A stretch of 47,342 nucleotides of DNA from Porticoccaceae bacterium. Its GTDB lineage: Bacteria; Pseudomonadota; Gammaproteobacteria; Pseudomonadales; Porticoccaceae. Within the stretch, counting starts at the first letter, position 1. Each line of letters opens with the position of its first letter. A program made the position numbers and the translations under genes. This document shows, piece by piece, positions 39,197 through 46,756 of this stretch. The stretch covers positions 1-47,342 of the forward strand of contig JAJFKC010000028.1 of NCBI GenBank assembly GCA_021773435.1, read 5' to 3'. The notes under the pieces were generated by a model. That model was not told the DNA's origin and did not search any database. It saw only the letters and a program-made list of their open reading frames with translations.

Positions 39197-39249
39197 GCTC
39201 CTGTGTTATTATTCGCCGCTACTCATCAAGCAGTGAACAAGTGCAAGTT

Positions 39250-39585
39250 ATGGCGAATGATCCGATTTACAAGGTTATATTTTTCAATCAGGGGCAGGTC
39301 TACGAGCTTTACGCTCGCAATGTATATCAAAGTGATTTGATGGGTTTTCTTGAGGTGGAGGAGTTTATCTTTGGCGAGCGCACCCAGGTGATTGTGGACC
39401 CGGCTGAAGAAAAACTAAAGAACGAATTTGCGTCTATCAAACGCAGTTTTATACCTGTTCATTCTGTGGTCAGAATTGATGAAGTCGAAAAAGAGGGCGC
39501 CTCCAAAATCACCGAAGTCAAAGGCGGCAATGTGACGCCGTTACCGTTCCCTTCAATTGTGCCGAGCTCGAATAAACCTAAGTAA
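39250..39585 (+). CDS. DUF1820 family protein
   Basis: The 111-residue product is a small soluble protein of the DUF1820 (PF08850) family, found mainly in Pseudomonas-like gammaproteobacteria, function unknown. Conserved segments are YKVIFFNQGQVYELYARNVY, LMGFLEVEEFIFGERTQVIV, DPAEEKLKNEF and KRSFIPVHSVVRIDEVEKEG. The ATG is chosen over a GTG three codons earlier, by alignment of the N-terminus. No good Shine-Dalgarno is visible. It is divergent from miaB. Confidence 0.88.
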   Translation: MANDPIYKVIFFNQGQVYELYARNVYQSDLMGFLEVEEFIFGERTQVIVDPAEEKLKNEFASIKRSFIPVHSVVRIDEVEKEGASKITEVKGGNVTPLPFPSIVPSSNKPK

Positions 39586-39733
39586 CCAGCACAGGTGTGC
39601 ATATCTTTTTTGGACAATACGCTGCTAATCGAGTCATGGTCAGAAAAACTAGTTAAGGCCATCGCTTATACGATAAGAGATTATATAGTGTCCCGGTTTG
39701 CCAGGCTCCAAACACATTCGCTGGTACGAAGCA

Positions 39734-40918
39734 TTAAACGATACGATTATCTCGCAGTTCCGCTATTTCCTGTTTCGAATAACCCAGCTCAGTGAGAATG
39801 TCATTGGTATGCTCGCCTAATGTTGGCGGACGATGCCTGATAGTGCCCGGGGTCTCAGATAATACGACTGGTGTCCCTGCGACCGGCGCAGCCTGATCGA
39901 GGCCAGGATAATCAATTGGGTTCAACAAGCCCATGGCCTGGACATGAGGGTCATCATAAGCTTGCTGCGAGGTTAGCACCGGGCCCCCGGGCACCCGCGC
40001 TGCTTCAAGTTGTGCAAGCGCTTCTGCGGTGGTCCGCTCAGCACACCAGGCCCCAGCACGCTCGCTAATAAGTTCACCGTTTTCACCACGTAGGGCATCA
40101 GTTGCAAAGCGCGGATCATCAATCCATTCTTCCGCGCCGACTAACTCTGCCCATCGATTAAACAGTGGTTGGCCGATCACCTGGATAATAATGGCGCCGT
40201 CTTTGGTGTTGAAGATATTACCTGGCCCCGCATTTTGGGCTCGATTGCCGGTGCCGGTGCGATTGATATTGAGCAGCACCTGCTCAATCATCAGCGAATT
40301 TGAATAAGTTAGCGCTGTGCGTAAAAGCGCGCCTTCTACAATCTGGCCTTTACCGCTTTGCTGGCGGGCTATAATGGCTGCAAAGGTACCCAACGCAGCG
40401 GATGTTGCGGTGCCAAAATCCACATAAGGCGCATAGGACTTTATCGGTTGCCCCGGAAAGCCTCCCATATGCACAGCGCCCGACATGACCTGGCCAATGC
40501 CGTCAAAACCGAGGCGGTCACTATAAGGTCCCACCGAGCCAAAGGTGGACATCGTAGTGAAAATAATGTCCTCTTTAATGGCCTTCAGAGATTCGTAGTC
40601 GATACCCATTTGTACCAGTGTCGGTGGCGGCAGATTAGCGAGCACCACATCAGCGCTTGCTACCAGTTTTGCGACTACTTCCCGGCCTTCGGGTTTTGTG
40701 GGGTTTAGGGTCATCCCGCGCTTATTGCAATTCATCTGCATAAACAGCGCACCTTCACCCTCACTGGTCACGGGCGTGGTGTAACGATCCTCGCTGCCGG
40801 CCAGCTTTTCTATGCGAATGACATCGGCACCAAATTGCGACAATAATTGCGCACAATAAGGCCCGGCGATATAGCGTCCAAAATCCAGTACCCGTATACC
40901 GTCTAGTACACCGTTCAT
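39734..40918 (-). CDS. Family III CoA-transferase (CaiB/Frc type)
   Basis: Family III enzymes move CoA between carboxylic acids, or racemise alpha-methylacyl-CoA. The 394-residue product starts LDGIRVLDFGRYIAGPYCAQ, LLSQFGADVIRIEK. The catalytic Asp is probably Asp167 in YAPYVDFGTATSAALGT, and the family end PTLGEHTNDILTELGYS is present. The substrate is not evident. It is a single gene, 161 nt upstream of which the CDGSH gene ends. Confidence 0.9.
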   Translation of the reverse strand: MNGVLDGIRVLDFGRYIAGPYCAQLLSQFGADVIRIEKLAGSEDRYTTPVTSEGEGALFMQMNCNKRGMTLNPTKPEGREVVAKLVASADVVLANLPPPTLVQMGIDYESLKAIKEDIIFTTMSTFGSVGPYSDRLGFDGIGQVMSGAVHMGGFPGQPIKSYAPYVDFGTATSAALGTFAAIIARQQSGKGQIVEGALLRTALTYSNSLMIEQVLLNINRTGTGNRAQNAGPGNIFNTKDGAIIIQVIGQPLFNRWAELVGAEEWIDDPRFATDALRGENGELISERAGAWCAERTTAEALAQLEAARVPGGPVLTSQQAYDDPHVQAMGLLNPIDYPGLDQAAPVAGTPVVLSETPGTIRHRPPTLGEHTNDILTELGYSKQEIAELRDNRIV

Positions 40919-40999
40919 GATGGCTTCTCCGTTACAATTTCTGGTTTAATTTGAGGCATACGGGATGCGCTATTTGGACTTAACAGCCATCTAGTTGCC

Positions 41000-41021
41000 A
41001 TTAGAAAAATATTTTTCTAAT
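41000..41021. promoter_or_regulatory. 22-bp perfect A/T-rich palindrome upstream of the CoA-transferase gene
   Basis: ATTAGAAAAAT and ATTTTTCTAAT form an uninterrupted perfect palindrome. It lies about 80 bp upstream of the CoA-transferase start on the minus strand and may be an operator, or an unusual terminator of the preceding CDGSH gene. Confidence 0.4.
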
Positions 41022-41037
41022 TTTTGTGCGGGTTAGA

Positions 41038-41060
41038 TTACCGGCTATTTGAGCCGGTAA
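41038..41060 (-). terminator. Hairpin after the CDGSH gene
   Basis: TTACCGGCT and AGCCGGTAA form a perfect 9-bp stem around a 5-nt loop, 19 nt beyond the stop of the CDGSH gene. No T-run follows on the minus strand, so termination would have to be Rho-assisted or the hairpin protects the mRNA 3' end. Confidence 0.5.
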
Positions 41061-41079
41061 AGACAATCAACCGGGATAT

Positions 41080-41316
41080 TCAATTTTTATGGCTGCCATC
41101 ACAAAGAGGTGCTGTGGCGGCTACCTTACAGCCACAGAAAAATACTTTGGTAGAATTGCTGGCATCATATTTAAGAGGCATAAAATCAGTTCCCTTATGA
41201 GAGCCATCACAAAAGGGCTGCTTGGCGCTTTCGCCGCAGGAACACCAAAAGTAGGTTTTGCCTTCTTCAACATCGACGGCATAAGGGGTATCAGACACTC
41301 GGACAGGGTCGCTCAT
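41080..41316 (-). CDS. Double CDGSH iron-sulfur domain protein
   Basis: The 78-residue product is almost entirely two CDGSH motifs: CSCGESAKQPFCDGSH (Cys25, Cys27, Cys36, His40) and CGCKVAATAPLCDGSH (Cys61, Cys63, Cys72, His76). Each should hold one 2Fe-2S cluster with three Cys and one His. The second motif has Ala where the family usually has Ser or Thr. Bacterial members are soluble proteins of uncertain role, probably in redox or cluster handling. Confidence 0.93.
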   Translation of the reverse strand: MSDPVRVSDTPYAVDVEEGKTYFWCSCGESAKQPFCDGSHKGTDFMPLKYDASNSTKVFFCGCKVAATAPLCDGSHKN

Positions 41317-41382
41317 GGTTGGCTTCTCAGGTGATTTTTTGGACGCAATTTATTTGAATTAATAAGTGTAGTAGAAAAATCG

Positions 41383-41424
41383 GTAGAGTGGAGCTTTGAT
41401 TTAGTAGAGTGGAGCTTCGATTTA
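41383..41424. repeat. 21-bp tandem duplication beside the pomB relic
   Basis: Two 21-bp units (41383-41403 and 41404-41424) that begin GTAGAGTGGAGCTT differ by one base. They lie just downstream, in the minus direction, of the truncated pomB frame. Confidence 0.88.
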
Positions 41425-41435
41425 AAGGCAGTTAC

Positions 41436-41920
41436 TTAAGATACTGGAAGTTGACGCCGTGTTACTTTAGCAAGGCTATTCTGAATGGATCTAACCCGAA
41501 TCAGGAATATCTTTATTTGAACCATGCCTTTTTCGATATCTTCCATCATGGCAGCGCTGAGTTTGTCTATTGCTTCCTCTTGCTCTTCTGCCCGAACGGC
41601 TTCTTCAGCCGCCTTTAGGGCCGCTAGAATTTCTTTCATATCTGGTGCTTCTACTGCATCAGGTTTGCCGGTTTCTTCGTACTTTGGTATATCTGCTGAT
41701 TGCCTTTTGAGGAATTCTTTTGCTTGATCAGACTCGGATGAAGACACATCTCGTTGTACGCCCATTGCCATCTTCATTGAACCAGCTACTTGCTTAAATT
41801 TAATAATGTCCATCTCTGCGAAGGACAATAACAGCACAAAGAAACACAATAGCAAGGACATAAGGTCAGCAAAAGTCATCACCCATGCTGGTGTCCGCCG
41901 CCACTGCCATCACTCATCAT
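41436..41920 (-). pseudogene. pomB: PomB/MotB flagellar stator, truncated and frameshifted
   Basis: An ATG start (MSDGSGG) runs into the correct frame (TPAWVMTFADLMSLLLCFFV) only through a one-base shift in the GGCGGCGG run near 41898. The next part, LLLSFAEMDIIKFKQVAGSM, is the single membrane helix and plug region typical of the sodium-type PomB. The ion-channel Asp in TFADLM is present. Similarity ends near GMVQ, and the peptidoglycan-binding OmpA-like domain is absent. It is non-functional as it stands. Confidence 0.85.
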
Positions 41921-41999
41921 GCCCCCTTCTAATACATGGTGCTGCGAGGCACGCGGCTAGTGATTGCAAGCCAGCAAAATAACGTCTACATGCCATTAC

Positions 42000-42264
42000 T
42001 CAGGTGCAGCCTGCGGGCGATGTCCCCGACTGCTCCCCCTCCTCAGTGTTTCTCTGTGATCCTGGCAAGTATGTTTGCAGAAGTTCTTCAAGCACTCGGG
42101 GGTTCTTGCCCTCCTGGATCCCAGATACCGCGTCTATGATAATAGATTTAATCATCACCTCCTCATTTCGTCTCAGCATCAACTTACCAGCTAATGGTAT
42201 GGCAAATACATTGGCAATGAGCGCACCGTATAGCGTTGTTAGCAACGCGATGGCCATGGAGGGC
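42000..42264 (-). pseudogene. pomA: PomA/MotA flagellar stator, C-terminal fragment
   Basis: The frame SMAIALLTTLYGALIANVFA, IPLAGKLMLRRNEEVMIKSI, IIDAVSGIQEGKNPRVLEEL is the last quarter of PomA: the fourth membrane helix and the cytoplasmic tail. The rest of the gene is missing. Its 5' side is joined directly to fliM sequence. The pomB start lies 80 nt downstream, which preserves the original pomA-pomB order. Confidence 0.85.
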
Positions 42265-43094
42265 GATCATTTCCCTCACAGATAGACTAGCTTTGCCAAG
42301 AACACTGGAAACCTCCATCGTTGTTAATTTCATTTTCTCCATTATTATTGGGGTCCAGGCACCGTTTGTTTCAGGATTTTCGGTTTCATGCGTAGCCATA
42401 AACTTGTTGTTTAATGGTTCTATCATGGCGTGAGGAATCGCCAACTGAATTTGCCACCGCGGTTTTCGAAACTAACCTCAAAGGTGTTGAGCATCAGCGG
42501 TTCAGTGGGACTCAGCAAATGCGCAAAATCGGGGTTTGTTTCCGTTTGTATCAACGCCGGTTCAATGGCTAAAAGAGACTGCCAGGCACTTGTCAAATCA
42601 GTAAAAGCGTTTTCTATGAGCATGTTTCCCATGCGCGTTTCCGATCGGGTGAAGTCGCGTCTTTTACTGGTCGAGTTATAATCTGTACCTCCACCAAAAA
42701 AGCGGTCTACGACAACACCAATTAGGTCGGTATCAACGACGGCCATGGCGAGGCCCACCATCGGTTTGAGGTTGATAAAATTAATATAAGTGGGTAACTC
42801 CATGCTATTAAGGTAATCGATGAAGCTAATTACCTGGGTGCCAGCAAACTCCACTGTGGCAGAGCAGCGCATAGAATTGGAGATGCTTTCGCAAAAATTT
42901 AGTGCGAATCGCTCGTGAGCGACATTGAGAACAGGAATGCCGGTGTTCAGCAGTTTGTTCTGGTTAGAAAAATCGACTAGCTCAACATTTTTCTGGTTCG
43001 TAATTGGATCGTTACCCACAGGCGTGGAGCTATCCTCTACGCTGGATAAAAGCGCGTCTATCTCATCCTGGGTAAGAATTTCATTGGTATCCAT
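42259..43094 (-). pseudogene. fliM: FliM flagellar switch protein, frameshifted and 3'-truncated
   Basis: FliM is the switch protein that binds CheY-P. The N-terminal ILTQDEIDALLSSVED (CheY-P site) and the middle domain (MGNMLIENAFTDLTSAWQSL) are intact. Near 42447 one base is missing: FENRGGKF should continue LAIPHAMIEPLNNKF, which is found in the next frame, through VLGKASLSVREMIAL. There the gene stops abruptly and pomA sequence begins. The C-terminal FliN-like part is therefore mostly lost. Confidence 0.88.
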
Positions 43095-43097
43095 AAG

Positions 43098-43610
43098 TTA
43101 CTGCATGACATAGCCGGTGAAATATACGGTATCAATTGAATGCCCGGATTTGCTGGTGCCAACTATTTTTCGCAATGCGATGAGCATCTCCAGCCGTAGT
43201 TTTTCTTTGCGTGCTGGCCCGCTGAGTTCGGCGTAGGTCCGGTTGCTCAGCAGCGTTAACACACGGTCTCGTATTGTCGGCATGTGCAGAATGGCTTGAT
43301 CTATCACAGCCTGGTCTCTCGCCATGATCGAAATATTGGCTTGCAGATATCTCAATGTATCTTTGTACTCAAAATTGGCGACAAAGGAAGGTTCAAGGTC
43401 TAAATAAATAGCTGGCTGACTTTTGATTGTTTTACCAGAAGGTTTTTCAGCATCAGGTGTTCTTGCTGATATGCTCGAAGAGAAATAGGAAAACCCGCCA
43501 ACGCTGACTGTAGCTATAACTACGGTAGCAATGACGAATACTCGTTTAATCCCGCTTTTCCTGGGCCGGCCCAGGGGTTCAAGATCAAGCTCATCGTCAC
43601 CAATAGCCAT
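43098..43610 (-). CDS. fliL: Flagellar basal body-associated protein FliL
   Basis: FliL is an inner-membrane protein surrounding the stator. The 170-residue product has one hydrophobic helix (about 24-42), and the periplasmic domain IYLDLEPSFVANFEYKDTLR, YLQANISIMARDQAV, RDRVLTLLSNRTYAELSGPA is complete by eye. It lies 3 nt before fliM in the usual order. With fliM and the stator genes broken it can hardly serve a flagellum built from this locus. Confidence 0.88.
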   Translation of the reverse strand: MAIGDDELDLEPLGRPRKSGIKRVFVIATVVIATVSVGGFSYFSSSISARTPDAEKPSGKTIKSQPAIYLDLEPSFVANFEYKDTLRYLQANISIMARDQAVIDQAILHMPTIRDRVLTLLSNRTYAELSGPARKEKLRLEMLIALRKIVGTSKSGHSIDTVYFTGYVMQ

Positions 43611-44104
43611 ATAGTGTCCGACGTTGCGCTAATAAATTATTGCGTCATAAATTTGATTCAATGGTGTAACACCAAGCAATCGTTATGCCAGTGAAATAGC
43701 GCAATACAATTCAATGGGTTAGGTTTTTTTGGTCAAATAGTTGACGCGCCCGGCCAGCAGCCAATGATAGTTTTATGTCAAAAGTTAATTGTAGTAGGTG
43801 TAGGTATAAGGCCTGAACATTGGCAGGGAGACCTTGTCTCTCGACTACGAATAATTTTCGGAGTATTTTGCTCATCGGAAAACGTAGAATCTAAAAACGC
43901 GTGTTTCCAGTTTGTAGCGGCATCCCTTCAGATTGGAGCATCCGAATTAACATCGCGGCCAGTTAGCAATTAAGAGGTAAAAAAGCTGAGGTGATTTAAG
44001 CCTTTCTGACAGTAATTTATGCGATGTCAGTAATGCGAGTAGACCTAAAGTTTAGTTACGCGTTGGCTTGAGCAAGAAATGGGTGCCTAACCCTTTGATT
44101 TATA
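43611..44104. other. Stretch without recognisable genes
   Basis: About 0.5 kb between fliL and the tRNA fragment. I see a short GGTGTAACACC palindrome near 43664 and A/T-rich sequence, but no convincing coding frame, promoter or terminator. A 69-codon frame inside has no family marks and no Shine-Dalgarno. The stretch may be remains of the flagellar locus or the downstream flank of the original tRNA gene. Confidence 0.5.
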
Positions 44105-44150
44105 TGGTAGCTACGGGCGGACTTGAACCGCTGACCCCAGCATTATGAAA
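44105..44150 (-). pseudogene. 3' half of a tRNA-Met(CAU) gene, probable attachment-site scar
   Basis: Read on the minus strand, TTTCATAATGCTGGGGTC then AGCGGTTCAAGTCCGC and CCGTAGCTACCA give the anticodon loop with CAT (44145-44147), T-arm and acceptor end with CCA of an elongator tRNA-Met. Upstream of the anticodon loop, similarity stops and no 5' half exists. Integrases of islands and phages cross over in tRNA 3' halves and leave such a fragment at the distal element end. Confidence 0.85.
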
Positions 44151-44253
44151 CTGGCGGGATATTTATAACTACTTGATTTTATTGTAATTAATATCGGCAC
44201 CCACAGCAAATTAGCACAATAAAGCACTACTTTTCACAACAAGTCACGCAAAT

Positions 44254-44278
44254 CTCACACATGTGCGGTGTGGGGTTT
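44254..44278 (+). terminator. Weak hairpin with T-run
   Basis: CTCACAC (44254-44260) and GTGTGGG (44268-44274) pair over 7 positions (one wobble) around a 7-nt loop and are followed by GTTTTC. It may insulate the toxin-antitoxin locus from upstream transcription. Confidence 0.35.
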
Positions 44279-44296
44279 TCTGATGTGACTCCCTAA

Positions 44297-44362
44297 TTGC
44301 GCCACTTTATTTGGCGCAAAAGTAAGGAATGCGACAAATAAATTCAAATTTTTGTTTGTCGC
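44297..44362. repeat. Two consecutive inverted repeats in the island border region
   Basis: First: TTGCGCCA / TGGCGCAA (44297-44304, 44312-44319), perfect 8-bp arms with a 7-nt loop. Second: GCGACAAA / TTTGTCGC (44331-44338, 44355-44362), perfect 8-bp arms with a 16-nt loop. They are 11 bp apart and lie between the tRNA scar and the higBA promoter. They could be recombinase arm sites, operators or transcript ends. Confidence 0.6.
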
Positions 44363-44463
44363 TAATAAGAAACACAAGTCCATTTTAATAATGTGTCAGA
44401 GGCAAGCTTTGATACGTATAGCTGTATCTGATTTTAGTTTGACATCTAAGAGTCCATTTTCTA

Positions 44464-44514
44464 TTGACAGTTTTAAATATCAGGGCTATATTTACGTTTG
44501 ACGTAACTCGTCAA
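44464..44514 (+). promoter_or_regulatory. higBA promoter with overlapping operator palindrome
   Basis: A perfect -35 TTGACA (44464-44469) and -10 TATATT (44487-44492) are spaced by 17 bp. At the predicted start, TTGACG-TAACT-CGTCAA (44498-44514) is a perfect inverted repeat. HigA-type antitoxins bind such palindromes to repress their own operon, so this is the likely operator. Confidence 0.75.
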
Positions 44515-44531
44515 GTCATACCAGGGTACAG

Positions 44532-44807
44532 ATGATAATAAACTTCAAATGTAAGAAAACAGAACGCTTGTTCAATGGCGAACGAGTACCTGCTTTCTCT
44601 GGTTTTTCAAGGCAGGCTGACAAGCGGCTGAGGATATTGGATGCCTCTGAAAACCTTGAAGCCTTAAAAGCTCTGCCGAGCAACCGTTTTGAAGCATTAT
44701 CAGGCGATAGGAAAGGGCAATACAGCATCCGTGTAAATCAACAATGGCGCGTATGCTTTGAATGGGACGAAGGTGCTCATCAAGTCGAAATTGTTGATTA
44801 TCACTAA
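44532..44807 (+). CDS. higB: HigB-like toxin (RelE superfamily mRNA interferase)
   Basis: HigB toxins cleave mRNA on the ribosome. The 91-residue product has the RelE-fold family pattern: F-K-C-K-K-T-E-R-L-F at the start, SRQADKRLRILDASENLEAL, RFEALSGDRKGQYSIRVNQQ and WRVCFEWDEGAHQVEIVDYH at the end. The conserved Arg/Tyr/His positions of the C-terminal sheet are present. The toxin gene comes first and the antitoxin second, the order typical of hig loci. Confidence 0.92.
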   Translation: MIINFKCKKTERLFNGERVPAFSGFSRQADKRLRILDASENLEALKALPSNRFEALSGDRKGQYSIRVNQQWRVCFEWDEGAHQVEIVDYH

Positions 44808-44839
44808 GTTAGTGGCTAGAAAGGTTAAAGGTGAACATT

Positions 44840-45142
44840 ATGGCTAAAGAAGCAATCCACCCCGGTGAATTCCTTGCTGATGAACTGGAGGTCATTGAGA
44901 TTACAGCAACGGAATTGTCGCGTCAGATTGACGTGCCACCCAACCGTATTTCCCAGATTGTCCGAGGCAAGCGGGATGTCACAGCAGACACAGCATTGCG
45001 GCTTGGACAGTTCTTCGGCACAGGCCCGGAACTCTGGATGAATTTACAAAAAGCCTATGACCTGGATAAGGCGAAAGTAGAGATGGGCGCTAAAATCAGC
45101 AAAATCCATCGCTGGCAGGCGGGGTCACATGTGGCTGGGTAA
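44840..45142 (+). CDS. higA: HigA-like antitoxin (XRE-family HTH)
   Basis: HigA binds HigB and represses the operon. The 100-residue product starts MAKEAIHPGEFLADELEV, the usual HPGE beginning, and has an XRE helix-turn-helix (TELSRQIDVPPNRISQIVRG) followed by TADTALRLGQFFGTGPELWM. The ATG is preferred to a GTG three codons earlier because AAAGG lies 8 nt upstream of it. It follows higB after 32 nt. Confidence 0.93.
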   Translation: MAKEAIHPGEFLADELEVIEITATELSRQIDVPPNRISQIVRGKRDVTADTALRLGQFFGTGPELWMNLQKAYDLDKAKVEMGAKISKIHRWQAGSHVAG

Positions 45143-45178
45143 TATCTTAGGAAACACCGTTTGCAAAACAAGAAGAAA

Positions 45179-46624
45179 TTAAAGTTGCCCCATAAAATTA
45201 GAGCGTAGCCATTCTTCCAGTCGCCTTGTTGCGATTACATCATTCCGGTTATAGCCCAAAATATCAGACTTCAATGTTTCTTTGATTTTTGGGTCGGTTT
45301 CGGCAATAAATCGGTTGAATTGAACGATTGACCATTGAGAACCTGAATCATCATCCTCCCATTGAATATTGACTAAGTCTTTATGCTTGCAAATATCTTT
45401 CAGGCCGTAGCCTTGAAGCGGCAGAACGAGACTATCCAGCACGGGTTTCTGCATATCGAAGAGGGGGCTTTCGTAGCCGAGCAGATATAACACGGTTTCG
45501 TTATTCTTCATGCCGTATCGCTTGGCATAAGTGCGAATAGTTGTGCGTTCGTGTTGAGAATAATGAGCGAGCACAAGTTCAGGATACCGCTGCCTGTATT
45601 CTTCTATTCGGGCTAGAAACTGGAGCCAGCCTTGCTGATCGTCAGCCTCGGTATCTGTCCAGACATGCTCAAAACTATTATCCGAATAACCAGGCACTAA
45701 AAAGCCCCATAGATAAACGTGTTTTTGGCCGTTACCCGTCAGGGGATTATCCTCAATATCAAAATGCACCCATTGGCCCGTCGGTAGTGAAACAGGGGTA
45801 GTTTGAAAGACTTTACCTGTCAGGTAAGACCTTGCTTGTAACACGGCGCGTCGTTTGTTTTCGCTACCTTTTAGATATGGAATATCAGGAATAGTGATTG
45901 GGTCGGCGGATGCCAGTTGAGTAATCGTGCTGATACCCTCAGCTTCCAGACCTAAAGCGGCGCGCCCCTGCACGCCATACAATAATGAAAGTTCTTCTTT
46001 TGCTTCAAATGCAGGTTTGCAATGAGTGTAGTAAGGGCAGGCGCGGCATTTACTATGGCCATAGCGGACCGCCGGTTCTTCGTCACAGGCCAGTAGCTCG
46101 CGCATCTCAGTTATAAACTGGTTAGTTACGACATTGGCTTCATCGCCAATTAGAGCCTTGTTACCATCGCCAAGAAATACGATAGCAGGCAATTGGCTGC
46201 CAAGCATACGGCGGTAAAATCCAAGTTGAACTTGTATTCCTTTCTTTTCTTCGCTGAGTGAAAGTTTGGCATCAGCAGGTTGGTACTCACCATTCTCATT
46301 CCGGATCAAGAAGTCAGGATAGCCGGTAAAGCCATTCTCCTCATCCACAAGCTGAGCCTGGTAGATCGCTTGCACGCCTTCAGTGATGAGGCGTTTTGTG
46401 TCTGCTTGGGACGTGGCGGTATGTACATCTATAGTGCTGGCCAAGTGTTGAAAAACGGCATCTTCCTGTTCATGGCCAAGCTGTTTAATTAGTTGCTCGA
46501 ATTCATCCGTAACTGGTGATAGATCAAGGTTGCCCTTGTTATCGAGCCAGACCCTCCGGGCACACAGCGACCACGATCTAGCGTCACTAGGCTTGATTAA
46601 TGGTATAGCTGCGACATTTGTCAT
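45179..46624 (-). CDS. TM0106-type RecB-family nuclease with RNase H-like exonuclease domain
   Basis: The 481-residue product combines two nuclease folds. The N-terminal half has RecB/Cas4 marks: GYPDFLIR, PADAKLSLSE (the D...D-x-K core) and a cysteine set, LCARR plus CRACPYYTHC, suited to an iron-sulfur cluster. The C-terminal half has DEDD-exonuclease-like motifs HFDIEDN, AHYSQHE, VLDSLVL and GYNRNDVIATRRL (RNase_H_2 type). Cellular role unknown. An open GTG nine codons upstream is an alternative start. It converges on higA. Confidence 0.85.
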   Translation of the reverse strand: MTNVAAIPLIKPSDARSWSLCARRVWLDNKGNLDLSPVTDEFEQLIKQLGHEQEDAVFQHLASTIDVHTATSQADTKRLITEGVQAIYQAQLVDEENGFTGYPDFLIRNENGEYQPADAKLSLSEEKKGIQVQLGFYRRMLGSQLPAIVFLGDGNKALIGDEANVVTNQFITEMRELLACDEEPAVRYGHSKCRACPYYTHCKPAFEAKEELSLLYGVQGRAALGLEAEGISTITQLASADPITIPDIPYLKGSENKRRAVLQARSYLTGKVFQTTPVSLPTGQWVHFDIEDNPLTGNGQKHVYLWGFLVPGYSDNSFEHVWTDTEADDQQGWLQFLARIEEYRQRYPELVLAHYSQHERTTIRTYAKRYGMKNNETVLYLLGYESPLFDMQKPVLDSLVLPLQGYGLKDICKHKDLVNIQWEDDDSGSQWSIVQFNRFIAETDPKIKETLKSDILGYNRNDVIATRRLEEWLRSNFMGQL

Positions 46625-46756
46625 TGATAGGTTTTTATCCTTGTTGGGCACCTACTTAAAGCTATCAGATAGCAGTGGAATGCTAAAGACACTTTTCTGG
46701 TTGTCGAGTCCTCGATCTTCTCATATTCTCTTACTGGTGTTTTGGCGGGTAAAGCC

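Noticed and set aside
42184-42444. 86-codon frame read as a separate small protein
   Set aside because: It is the out-of-frame continuation of fliM after the one-base deletion, running past the junction into pomA in the wrong frame. It was merged into the fliM pseudogene.
43764-43973. 69-codon frame between fliL and the tRNA fragment
   Set aside because: No Shine-Dalgarno, no family marks and no promoter. It is not better than chance in A/T-rich DNA.
44105-44150. Functional tRNA gene
   Set aside because: The 5' half (acceptor strand, D-arm and 5' anticodon stem) is absent, so it cannot fold as a tRNA.
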